Assembly: GCA_027315045.1 (NCBI GenBank)
Contig: DAHUZS010000093.1
Location: forward strand, 1-36,184
Direction of reading: 5' to 3'
Origin: Acidimicrobiaceae bacterium
Lineage (GTDB): Bacteria > Actinomycetota > Acidimicrobiia > Acidimicrobiales > RAAP-2
DNA length: 36,184 nt
The position numbers and the translations under genes are program-made. How positions within the stretch are numbered: position 1 is the first letter of the stretch; each line of letters opens with the position of its first letter. This document shows, one piece after another, positions 8,599 through 15,789 of this stretch. The notes under the pieces were generated by a model that saw only the letters and a program-made list of their open reading frames with translations, made no database searches and was not told the origin of the DNA.

Positions 8599-8931
8599 TC
8601 CCCATGGAGGATCGGCTGTCAAGTGCCCGCTCCCACGAGTTCCTTGACCTCGCTGCGAAGACCCGGGGAGGATTCCGGTCGGGGAAGGTCGTCCCGTGTG
8701 CCTGCACCTTGAGTGTGTGGCTCGGATTGTCCTCAAGGACCTTCTGGGGGGCTTCTTGCTGCGACGCCGTGCACGTACCTCGGCGGGCACCGAGTAGCGC
8801 TCGACGACGATGGCCTTGACCTTCGCTCGGTCGACTGGACGCCCGTCGATGTCGCAGACGACGTAGGGCATGCCCGGGCGCAACGGGGCCAGGCCCTTGC
8901 GGACCTCCCCCAGAGCCGAACTCGACGCCAT
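8599..8931 (-). pseudogene. Unrecognised, apparently decayed reading frame downstream of map
   Basis: The 470-base stretch between map and the crotonase gene has no intact convincing gene. On the minus strand a frame from an ATG at 8931 gives about 57 well-composed residues (including RPGMPYVVCDIDGRPVDRAK and AIVVERYSVPAEVRARR), then degenerates into Arg/Pro-rich sequence. A second minus frame continues with plausible protein (QKVLEDNPSHTLKVQAHGT) from about 8770 down to about 8640. Joining the two needs one frameshift near 8770-8780. I do not recognise the family. It could be a small broken gene or chance; the proximity of another broken gene favours the first. Confidence 0.35.
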
Positions 8932-9068
8932 CCCCCGGACCAGCCGGGATGACCATGCAACCCTGGGACCTCAGCCCCGTGGTGGATCCACGGTGCCGAG
9001 GTTCCTTACATGAGCCTGCGGCCGCGCCCGGACGGGCGCGTGGGACGCTCGGAGGCCATACTCGGGCC

Positions 9069-9845
9069 ATGGCTGGCCTCGTCCGCTACGAGCTCGACGG
9101 CCACGTCGCGACCATCACCTACGACCGCCCCGAGGCCCTCAACGCCATCAACGCCGAGGTCCGGCAAGGGCTGAACGACGCCTTCACGCGCTTCCGGGAG
9201 GAGGAGGAGGCCTGGGTCGGCATCGTGACCGGAACCGGCCGGGCCTTCTCCGTCGGCGCCGACCTACGTGGCGGGGGCGGTGCCGCCGGGGAATTCCCGG
9301 GCACCTTCTGGGAGAAGCCGACCCAGAACTCCTTCGAGAGCGGTTGGGAGATCTTCAAGCCGGTGATCGCGGCGGTCAACGGCCTGTGCCTCGGCTACGG
9401 GCTCACCCTCGTGACCTGGTGCGACTTCGTGATCGCCAGCGACCGGGCCGAGTTCGGCTTCCCCGAGGTCCGTCTCGGGGTGCCGACCATCGTGGGGGCC
9501 ATCCGCCTGCCCCAGCGGATCAACTGGCAGTACGCCATGGAGCTCCTGCTCACCGGGGAGCGGATCGACGCCCAGCGGGCCCACGAGATCGGCCTGGTCG
9601 GCTGGGTGGTGGAGCACGACCGGCTGCTCGAGGAGGCCCGGGGCCTGGCCGACCGGCTTCTGGCGGCCGCCCCGCTGGCCGCGAGGACCGTGAAGGAGAT
9701 GGCGGTGCGGGCCCGCAGTCTCTCGGACCTCGAGGCCATCCGCTTCGGCGAGACCATGCGCAAAGTTGCCGCCGCGACCGAGGACGCCCGTGAGGGGGGG
9801 CGGGCGTTCGCCGAGGGTCGCGCACCGGATTGGCAGGGCCGCTAA
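9069..9845 (+). CDS. Enoyl-CoA hydratase/isomerase (crotonase) family protein
   Basis: The 258-residue product has the crotonase fold: oxyanion-hole segments RAFSVGADL (residues 58-66) and NGLCLGYGL (104-112), and the FPEVRLGVP block (131-139). Of the two catalytic glutamates of rat enoyl-CoA hydratase, the one in the PE motif is present (E133), but the position equivalent to E144 is T113. It is therefore probably not a standard hydratase; isomerase, hydrolase or other crotonase chemistry is possible. The ATG at 9069 was chosen because upstream in-frame codons do not resemble the family. A CATACT at 9057-9062 sits at the right distance for a leaderless -10 box. Its stop overlaps that of the opposing pseudogene. 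Confidence 0.9.
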   Translation: MAGLVRYELDGHVATITYDRPEALNAINAEVRQGLNDAFTRFREEEEAWVGIVTGTGRAFSVGADLRGGGGAAGEFPGTFWEKPTQNSFESGWEIFKPVIAAVNGLCLGYGLTLVTWCDFVIASDRAEFGFPEVRLGVPTIVGAIRLPQRINWQYAMELLLTGERIDAQRAHEIGLVGWVVEHDRLLEEARGLADRLLAAAPLAARTVKEMAVRARSLSDLEAIRFGETMRKVAAATEDAREGGRAFAEGRAPDWQGR

Positions 9846-10765
9846 GCGACGGCGTCTCGGCGCGGCGGGTCCTCGAGCCGGAACCGATCGCTCAGACCAG
9901 AGGCCGAGCGAGACGCCGAGACTCGGCTCGAAGTAGCCGACCGAGGCGGTCTCGTAGGCGGCCGGCCATTCGGCCCCGGTCCGCCAGGCCAGCTGTCGCC
10001 CTCGGGGCAGGAACGCCCGTGCCAGCGTGACGTACCCGTCGATCGCCGAGTCGATCGTGGCCGCAAGGGGCAGAAGCGACGCCAGCACCGCGCTGTTCCT
10101 CGGTCAGGTACGGGCGCAGCCGCTTGGTGAAGAAGAACGGGTTGCCCGTGGCGTGCTCCCGGGTGCTCTCCCAGCCCTGCTCCGCCAGGAGCAGGCGGAC
10201 GAGGTCGAGGTCGCGCACCATGATGACTCCGTTGGAGGCAAAGACGACCTCCTTGCGGCCGATCACCGAGACCATGTTGCCGAGCATGTACAAGAAGTGG
10301 TCGACCGCCGGGCGGGGGAACAACGGCGCTCGCTGAGGGTCCGGACTGGGCACCGGGACCGCGGGCAGGACACCGGCTTTGTCCACCAGCGGCACCATGG
10401 GCTCGATCCGGCTCCCGTCGACGCTCGGGCGCTGTGGAAGACGATGTCGAAGTGGAGCCAGTCCGGCGTGATGCACGCGCCGGCGGTCGCGAACGAGAAG
10501 GCCTGGATGGAGACCGAGGAAGCAATGGCCTCGACGATTCCTCGCCAGCTGGCCGCCACGTCGTCAGCGTCGTCGTCACGCACGACGCAGTGCAGATCGA
10601 CCTCGCTCCAGGCCTCCCCGGTTCCCACGGCGGTACCAGGCGACCAGGTAGACGGCCAGGACCCGCCGGTCGAACTCGAGCACCCGGGTCGCCTTTGCCT
10701 TCTGGTCAGGGGGGCGGTGGTCGCCTGGCGGACCCCGGAGAGGGGTAGCGCGAGTCGTAGGCCAT
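9842..10765 (-). pseudogene. Nucleotidyltransferase-fold protein gene broken by about five frameshifts
   Basis: Minus-strand protein-like sequence runs through changing frames from an ATG at 10765 (AAGGA nine bases upstream) to a TAG at 9842-9844. Pieces in order are MAYDSRYPSP; KATRVLEFDRRVLAVYLVA (near 10690-10640); GTAVGTGEAWSEVDLHCVV and PDWLHFDIVFHS (10640-10430); VDHFLYMLGNMVSVIGRKEV and HATGNPFFFTKRLRPYL (10430-10090); SAIDGYVTLARAFLPRGRQL and SVGYFEPSLGVSLGL (10088-9905); SDRFRLEDPPRRDAVA at the end. The third piece matches the G[ST]-x-DxD pattern of minimal nucleotidyltransferases. Rejoined, the protein would have about 305 residues. Few internal stops are present, so decay may be recent, or this patch may hold sequencing indels. 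Confidence 0.75.
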
Positions 10766-10778
10766 CTCCGCCCGTCCT

Positions 10779-10872
10779 TCGCTCGCCAGCGGGTGTCGCC
10801 GCCGCTCTAGCCCTAGTCAGTCAGGCTCGCGATGCGACGTCGAGTTCCCCGACGGACGGACACCGAGGCCGC
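10779..10872. other. Short spacer between the MFS gene and the nucleotidyltransferase remnant
   Basis: This 94-base gap lies downstream of the minus-strand MFS stop and upstream of the broken nucleotidyltransferase gene. I see no strong terminator hairpin or promoter in it. The two genes share orientation, so they could have been co-transcribed. Confidence 0.4.
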
Positions 10873-12486
10873 TCAGGCGTAGCGGTCGAGCTTCTCGAGC
10901 TCCTCGCGAACGGCCAGATCGTGGAGCTGGGCGTCTTCGCGGGCCCGCTTGGGCCGCCACCGCCCGGTCATGAGGAAGATGAGGGGCACGAAGACGGCCT
11001 CGCCGCCGACGCACACCCACCACCAGGTCTTCCACTGCCCCGGGGTCACCTTGGCTGCTTCGGCGACCGCCGGGCCGTGGGCCTCGAGGAACTTGAACCC
11101 GGGCTGACTGGAGGCCTGCTGGAGGGCGGTGAGCCGGCCGATGGCCGCCGACGAGGAGATGTGGAACGTGGTCGAGACCTCGCCCACCGCCTTCAGGCCG
11201 GCGGCCACGTTGTGAGGGTTGACCGTGAGCTCGTGGAGCGTCGTCGGGTCCACTGCCTGCGCGGTCGCCACCTCGGGCGCGTACTTGGCCTGATCGGCCA
11301 CGACCTGGGTACCGTAGTCGACGATCGGGGTCATCGAGCTCACCACGTAGGGGAGGATGAAGATGGAGATCGCGACGACCGCCCGGATGATCCAGCCCCA
11401 CACGGCGAGACCGGTGGCGGTGAGCGCCGGGTTCCGTCGCTCGACGGTCTCGGTGTAGCTGGCCATCCACGGGGCGTAGGCGATCGCCAGGAAGACCGCC
11501 AGGATCGAGATGATCAGGGCGAAGGTCCCATAGCTGGTGGACGGGCTGCTCGTCCGCAGGAGAAACACGATGGTCATGGCGATGGCCCCGAGGGCCCCGA
11601 CGACCATGAACGGCTTTCGCACCTTGATCAGGTCCGAGAGCAGCCCGACCACCACGAGGCCGCCGGCGTCGAAGGCCCAGAACCAGTTGCCGATCCCGTT
11701 GGCCTGGGCCAGTGAGAAGCCGAAGATCGACGTGAAGTAGATCGTGAAGAATCCGACGGCCGTGTAGTAGATGAGCAGGAACACGGCGATGGCGAACGCC
11801 GAGCCGACGATGTCGGTCTTCAGCATCTGGCGCCACGGATGGGCAGGGGAGGTGGTTGCGGTGGCCCCTTTGGCCCGTGCCTCGATGAGGGCCCGGTCCT
11901 TCATGCTCACCATGAGCTGGTCCCGGAGCCCCGGTGAGAGCTCCCGCAGGCCGAACAGGGCGATCACGAAGATGCCGAGCCCGGCCAGTCCGCAGATGAT
12001 GAACTGGTCCTGCCAGGCGTGCAGGTGGCTCAATGTGTGGCTCGAGACCTCAGAGACGCACAGACTCCCGATCACCGGGCCGAGCGTCCAGAACCCCATG
12101 GCCGAAGCCCGACCCAGTTGGGGGGAGAAGTCCCGCACCAGGGCCGGAGTGGCCACGAGCATGATGCCTTCGACGAAGCCGACGGCGGCCACGAGGATCC
12201 CGAAGGTGAGCTCGCTCGGGGCGTTCGGCACGCCGAACAGAACGAGCAGGCCGGTGACCCCGAGCCCGTAGGCGACCATGTTGGCCCGGCCCCAACGGTC
12301 ACCGAGGCCCGCGAGCAGGGAGGAGAAGGCACCGATGGCGTTCGAGACCACGGTGATGTTGACGTAGAAGCGGAAGCTCATGTGGTAGTGGGCGAGGATG
12401 GACGGGGCGACCGCACCGGCCACGTAGAGCTCGTAGTAGAGGAGGATCGTGCTCACGACCACGATCCCGAGGGAGAGGACCCGCAT
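10873..12486 (-). CDS. Major facilitator superfamily transporter with a long loop before the last membrane segment
   Basis: The product has about 12 hydrophobic segments. MFS landmarks include the loop 2-3 motif GLGDRWGRANMVAYGLG, RDFSPQLGRASAMGFW and DLIKVRKPFMVVG. A hydrophilic stretch of about 100 residues (from VDYGTQVVADQAKYAPEVAT to KVTPGQWKTWW) separates the last two membrane segments and is probably extracytoplasmic. Substrate is unknown; I believe similar transporters are common in mycobacteria. From the ATG at 12486 the protein has 537 residues, but in-frame family-like residues precede it (RLWFRQLDQYPRTG), so the real start is probably upstream. The only standard candidates are TTG at 12744 and 12816, neither with a ribosome binding site. 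Confidence 0.85.
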   Translation of the reverse strand: MRVLSLGIVVVSTILLYYELYVAGAVAPSILAHYHMSFRFYVNITVVSNAIGAFSSLLAGLGDRWGRANMVAYGLGVTGLLVLFGVPNAPSELTFGILVAAVGFVEGIMLVATPALVRDFSPQLGRASAMGFWTLGPVIGSLCVSEVSSHTLSHLHAWQDQFIICGLAGLGIFVIALFGLRELSPGLRDQLMVSMKDRALIEARAKGATATTSPAHPWRQMLKTDIVGSAFAIAVFLLIYYTAVGFFTIYFTSIFGFSLAQANGIGNWFWAFDAGGLVVVGLLSDLIKVRKPFMVVGALGAIAMTIVFLLRTSSPSTSYGTFALIISILAVFLAIAYAPWMASYTETVERRNPALTATGLAVWGWIIRAVVAISIFILPYVVSSMTPIVDYGTQVVADQAKYAPEVATAQAVDPTTLHELTVNPHNVAAGLKAVGEVSTTFHISSSAAIGRLTALQQASSQPGFKFLEAHGPAVAEAAKVTPGQWKTWWWVCVGGEAVFVPLIFLMTGRWRPKRAREDAQLHDLAVREELEKLDRYA

Positions 12487-12809
12487 CCCGGTGCGCGGGT
12501 ACTGGTCGAGCTGGCGGAACCAGAGCCGGCCGAAGGGCCCGATCGGCGCCGAGCCCCCGGTTCCCGGGCCCGCACCGCGCCCAGCGCGTTCGCTGGCGGA
12601 GTCGGATCGGGCGGAGGAGCGACCGAGTTGCGTACTTGTAGGGTAGTTCCCGGCCCGGGCGATCTGATCGCGGCCCTCGGGCCAGGGACTTCGGTAGCCG
12701 TGGCCGGGGGGGCAAGGGCGTGCGATCGGTAACCTCGAGGTCAACGGCCGGCCGGGCGGCGTGTCGGCCCGGCCACCCGGGCCCGGCGGGACGGGACGGC
12801 CCGCCGGGG
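12487..12809. other. Divergent intergenic region between the MFS gene and the infA promoter
   Basis: No independent gene is supported here. The MFS frame remains open on the minus strand to 12816, but most of that stretch has Gly/Pro/Arg composition typical of non-coding GC-rich DNA; only the part below about 12540 looks coding. Minus-strand TACCCT (12645-12640) and TACAAG (12640-12635) resemble -10 boxes without a convincing -35. I see no clear repeat or operator. Confidence 0.4.
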
Positions 12810-12838
12810 TGGGCAAACGCGGCGTCGTGCGCTAAAAT
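12810..12838 (+). promoter_or_regulatory. Candidate housekeeping sigma promoter for the infA-rpoA unit
   Basis: TGGGCA (12810-12815), a 17-base spacer and TAAAAT (12833-12838) form a good vegetative promoter pattern in otherwise very GC-rich DNA. Because infA is cut off from the spc operon by the inserted genes, it needs its own promoter, and this is the only strong candidate upstream. Transcription would start near 12845, leaving a leader of about 115 bases. Confidence 0.65.
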
Positions 12839-12960
12839 CTCGGGTCGGCCCGTCGCGCCCCGGGGTTTGTCTCCGGAGTCGGCGTCGCCGACCCAAACGC
12901 CACCGACCCTGCGGATTCGCGTGCTGCCGCGCCGGATCCTGGGAACCAGAGGAGAGACAC
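12839..12960 (+). promoter_or_regulatory. Structured infA 5' leader with strong ribosome binding site
   Basis: The leader can fold into nested stems: GTTTG (12865-12869) with CAAAC (12894-12898), enclosing GTCGGC (12878-12883) with GCCGAC (12887-12892). A small CGGG/CCCG hairpin with a TCGG loop lies at 12841-12852. It ends with AGAGGAGAG (12948-12956), whose GGAG core is six bases before the CTG start of infA. Whether the fold regulates translation is not known. Confidence 0.45.
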
Positions 12961-13185
12961 CTGCCCAAGGCCAATGACGACGCCATCGTGCTCGACGGCA
13001 CGGTGGTGGAGCCGCTGCCCAACGCCATGTTCCGAGTCGAGCTCGAGAACGGCCACAAGGTGTTGGCCCACAGCTCCGGGAGGATGCGGATGCACCGGAT
13101 CCGCATCCTGCCCGGCGACAAGGTCCAGGTAGAGATCACTCCCTATGACCTGGGCCGGGGGCGGATCACCTACCGGTACAAGTAG
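12961..13185 (+). CDS. infA: Translation initiation factor IF-1, initiated at CTG
   Basis: IF-1 occupies the A site of the 30S subunit during initiation. The product is a complete 74-residue S1/OB-fold protein with [40 protein letters not shown] and the terminal [16 protein letters not shown]. The family N-terminus (Met-Pro/Ala-Lys...DAI) is encoded from a CTG at 12961, read as [13 protein letters not shown], placed ideally behind GGAG. The next in-frame start, GTG at 12988, would delete nine conserved residues and has no good ribosome binding site, so CTG is preferred. Start codon choice is inference; the gene identity is not in doubt. Confidence 0.93.
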   Translation: MPKANDDAIVLDGTVVEPLPNAMFRVELENGHKVLAHSSGRMRMHRIRILPGDKVQVEITPYDLGRGRITYRYK

Positions 13186-13200
13186 CCACCGCAAGGTGGC
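13185..13200 (+). other. Intercistronic hairpin with GNRA tetraloop between infA and rpmJ
   Basis: GCCACC (13185-13190), loop GCAA (13191-13194) and GGTGGC (13195-13200) give a perfect 6-bp stem capped by a GNRA tetraloop, beginning at the last base of the infA stop codon. There is no U-tract, so it is unlikely to be a strong intrinsic terminator. It may stabilise the infA mRNA 3' end, mark processing, or bind protein. Confidence 0.55.
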
Positions 13201-13221
13201 CACGAGGACGAGGAACGAGAC

Positions 13222-13335
13222 GTGAAGGTCCGACCGAGCGTCAAGAGGATCTGTGAGAAGTGCAAGATCATCCGGCGTCACGGCCGGGTGGTCGTGATCT
13301 GTGACAACCCGCGGCACAAGCAGCGTCAGGGCTGA
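13222..13335 (+). CDS. rpmJ: 50S ribosomal protein L36, zinc-binding form
   Basis: L36 is the smallest ribosomal protein and sits in the large subunit. The 37-residue product [20 protein letters not shown]... carries the zinc ligands C11, C14, C27 and H32. It starts with GTG at 13222 behind GAGGAACGAGA. The gene is in its standard place between infA and rpsM. It is the cysteine-containing type, which some actinobacteria replace by a zinc-free paralogue under zinc limitation. Confidence 0.95.
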   Translation: MKVRPSVKRICEKCKIIRRHGRVVVICDNPRHKQRQG

Positions 13336-13346
13336 GGAGAAGGAAC

Positions 13347-13724
13347 GTGGCTCGAATCGCCGGTGTGGACATCCCCAGAGAGAAGCGAGTGGAGATCGCC
13401 CTCACCTACATCTACGGCATCGGCGGCACTGTCGCCAAGGAGGTCTGCAGCTCGACCGAGGTCAACCCCGACACCCGGGTGCGGGACCTGACCGACGAAG
13501 AGGTGATCAGGCTGCGCAACTACATCGACAACAGCCTGCGGGTCGAGGGCGACCTGCGACGTGACGTCGCCCAGGACATCAAACGCAAGCAGGAGATCAA
13601 CTGCTACCAGGGGATCCGGCACCGGCGTGGTCTGCCGGTCCACGGGCAGCGGACCCACACCAACGCCAGGACCCGCAAGGGGCCGAAGAAGACGGTCGCC
13701 GGGAAGAAGAAGGTGCGCAAGTAG
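13347..13724 (+). CDS. rpsM: 30S ribosomal protein S13
   Basis: S13 lies in the small-subunit head and touches P-site tRNA and L5. The 125-residue product begins [20 protein letters not shown] and has [14 protein letters not shown], the [20 protein letters not shown] motif and a Lys-rich tail ([14 protein letters not shown]). It starts with GTG at 13347 after AGGAGAAGGA. Its stop is directly followed by the rpsK ATG. Confidence 0.98.
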   Translation: MARIAGVDIPREKRVEIALTYIYGIGGTVAKEVCSSTEVNPDTRVRDLTDEEVIRLRNYIDNSLRVEGDLRRDVAQDIKRKQEINCYQGIRHRRGLPVHGQRTHTNARTRKGPKKTVAGKKKVRK

Positions 13725-14129
13725 ATGCCCCCCCGCCCGACCAAGCAGCAGGGTCGCCGGCCCCGGCGGCGTGAGCGGAAGAACGTCGCCTACGGCGTGG
13801 CCCATATCAAGAGCTCGTTCAACAACACCGTGGTCACGATCGCCGACCCCGAGGGGAACGTCCTCGCCTGGGCCTCGGCCGGCAACGTGGGGTTCAAGGG
13901 CTCGCGCAAGTCGACCCCGTTCGCCGCCCAGCTGGCCGCCGAGGCCTGCGCCCGCCGGGCCATGGAGCACGGTGTGCGAAAGGTCGACGTCCTGGTTCGG
14001 GGCCCGGGCTCGGGCCGTGAGACCGCCATCCGGTCGCTGGCGGCGACCGGGATCGAGGTGGTCGGCATCAAAGACGTCACCCCCATTCCCCACAACGGCT
14101 GCCGGCCCAAGAAGCGCCGGCGGGTCTGA
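13725..14129 (+). CDS. rpsK: 30S ribosomal protein S11
   Basis: S11 forms part of the platform near the E site and contacts mRNA upstream of the start codon. The 134-residue product has a basic N-terminus ([10 protein letters not shown]), then [37 protein letters not shown] and the C-terminal [19 protein letters not shown], all diagnostic. The ATG at 13725 abuts the rpsM stop without any gap. Confidence 0.98.
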   Translation: MPPRPTKQQGRRPRRRERKNVAYGVAHIKSSFNNTVVTIADPEGNVLAWASAGNVGFKGSRKSTPFAAQLAAEACARRAMEHGVRKVDVLVRGPGSGRETAIRSLAATGIEVVGIKDVTPIPHNGCRPKKRRRV

Positions 14130-14144
14130 GCCGAAGGACCGAGG

Positions 14145-14792
14145 ATGGCCCGTTACACAGGTCCGGTGTGCCGGCTCTGCCGGCGTGAGCGCACGAAGCT
14201 CTTCTTGAAGGGCGAGCGCTGCTACTCGCTGAAGTGCCCGGTTTCCGAGGCGGTCACCGACCGCCACAGCCGCGCCTATCCCCCCGGCGAGCACGGTCGT
14301 GACCGGATGCGCCAGGGTTCCGAGTACCTGAACCAGCTCCGGGAGAAGCAGAAGGCTCGGCGCATCTACGGGATCTTGGAGAAGCAGTTCCGCAACCTCT
14401 ACGACGAGGCGAACCGGGAGTCGGGCATCACCGGCGAGAACCTGCTGCGGATGCTCGAGATGCGCCTGGACAACGTGGTCTTCCGGGCCGGGTGGGGGGC
14501 CAGCCGGTCCCAGGCCCGCCAATTCGTGCGCCACGGCCACGTGAAGGTGAACGGCCGCCGGGTCACCATCCCGAGCTACCGGGTCCGCAAGGGCGATGTC
14601 GTGACCCTGAAGGAGTCGTCGCGCCAGATGTTCGCGGTCCGGCGCAACATGGACACTCTGGACCGGCAGCGCCCGCCGTGGCTGGAGGCCGGTGACGCCG
14701 GGTTCGCCGTTTCGGTCCTCAACCCGCCACTCCGGGAGCACATCGACGAGCCGGTGCAAGAACAGCTCATCGTCGAGCTCTACTCCAAGTAA
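14145..14792 (+). CDS. rpsD: 30S ribosomal protein S4, zinc-binding form
   Basis: S4 nucleates 16S rRNA assembly and affects decoding accuracy. The 215-residue product has an N-terminal zinc site (C9, C12, C26, C31) and the S4 RNA-binding domain with [20 protein letters not shown] and [17 protein letters not shown]. The ATG is preceded by GAAGGACCGAGG. In E. coli S4 autoregulates the alpha operon; I identified no pseudoknot target here. A 54-base gap then leads to rpoA. Confidence 0.97.
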   Translation: MARYTGPVCRLCRRERTKLFLKGERCYSLKCPVSEAVTDRHSRAYPPGEHGRDRMRQGSEYLNQLREKQKARRIYGILEKQFRNLYDEANRESGITGENLLRMLEMRLDNVVFRAGWGASRSQARQFVRHGHVKVNGRRVTIPSYRVRKGDVVTLKESSRQMFAVRRNMDTLDRQRPPWLEAGDAGFAVSVLNPPLREHIDEPVQEQLIVELYSK

Positions 14793-14846
14793 CCCCTAAC
14801 CCAGGCGAACCACCAGAGACGATCGGAACCCCGAGGAGCCGTACCT

Positions 14847-15785
14847 ATGCTCATCATCCAGCGCCCCACCGTCGAAGCCCTCGGCGAGGAGGAACACAAC
14901 ACCCAGCGTTTCGCCATGGGCCCGCTCGACCCGGGCTTCGGGCACACGCTGGGCAACTCGCTCCGTCGCACCCTGCTGTCGTCCATCCCCGGCGCCGCGG
15001 TTACCCAGGTGCGCTTCGACGAGGCCCTGCACGAGTTCACCACCTTGACCGGGGTGAAGGAGGACGTCACCGACATCATCCTCAACCTGAAGGACCTCTT
15101 GGTGCGGATGGACATCGACGAGCCGGTGACCATGAGGATCGACAAGCGGGGTCCGGGCGAGGCCACGGCGGCCGACATCCAGACTCGCCCCGGGGTGGAG
15201 ATCTTGAACCCCGAGCTGCACCTCGCGGATCTGAACCAGCGGGGACGGCTGGCGCTCGACGTGACCGTCGAACGAGGTCGGGGGTACGTGTCGGCGGACC
15301 GCAACAAACGGTCCACGACCATCGGGGTCATCCCGGTCGACTCGATCTTCTCCCCCGTCCGGCGGGTCACCTTCGACATCGAGTCGGTGCGGGTGGAACA
15401 GTCCACCGACTTCGACCGTCTGGTGCTCGAGATCGAGACGGACAGCACGATCAGCCCCCGCGAGGCCCTGGCCTCGGCCGGTGACACGCTGCGGACCCTG
15501 GTGTCGTTGGTCGCCGACCTGGAGGAGGCCCCCCGGGGCCTCGAGCTGGGGGAGACCGGCAGCACGTCGAGCGGCTCACCCGACCTTGACCTGCGCATCG
15601 AGGAGCTGGATCTCTCCGAGCGGCCTCGCAACTGCCTCAAGCGAGCCCAGATCAACACCATCGGCGAGCTGGTCTCGAGGACCCTTGACGACCTGCTGGG
15701 CATCACCAACTTCGGGCAGAAGTCGCTCGATGAGGTCATCCAGCGCCTGGACGAGCGAGGACTCTCGCTCCGGACCAAGGACTAG
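14847..15785 (+). CDS. rpoA: DNA-directed RNA polymerase alpha subunit
   Basis: Alpha dimerises to scaffold RNA polymerase assembly, and its C-terminal domain contacts UP elements and activators. The 312-residue product has the N-terminal domain (GPLDPGFGHTLGNSLRRTLL, the conserved 'GHTLGNSLRR' box) and a C-terminal domain beginning at about residue 245 with ELDLSERPRNCLKRAQI and TIGELVSRTLDDLLGITNFG. The segment joining the domains (about 225-245) is short and Gly/Ser-rich (GSTSSGSP). The ATG follows GAGGAGCC. Position between rpsD and rplQ is universal. Confidence 0.98.
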   Translation: MLIIQRPTVEALGEEEHNTQRFAMGPLDPGFGHTLGNSLRRTLLSSIPGAAVTQVRFDEALHEFTTLTGVKEDVTDIILNLKDLLVRMDIDEPVTMRIDKRGPGEATAADIQTRPGVEILNPELHLADLNQRGRLALDVTVERGRGYVSADRNKRSTTIGVIPVDSIFSPVRRVTFDIESVRVEQSTDFDRLVLEIETDSTISPREALASAGDTLRTLVSLVADLEEAPRGLELGETGSTSSGSPDLDLRIEELDLSERPRNCLKRAQINTIGELVSRTLDDLLGITNFGQKSLDEVIQRLDERGLSLRTKD

Positions 15786-15789
15786 GCCG

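Noticed and set aside
8949-9068. Upstream extension of the crotonase to 8949
   Set aside because: The added 40 residues do not resemble the family, whose N-terminus matches the ATG at 9069.
10027-11715. A 562-residue + strand open frame across the broken nucleotidyltransferase and MFS gene
   Set aside because: The MFS protein on the opposite strand has clear membrane segments and motifs; the + frame is a low-complexity shadow.
14793-14846. Regulatory structure in the rpsD-rpoA gap
   Set aside because: The 54 bases contain a ribosome binding site but no stable stem or promoter pattern that I could support.
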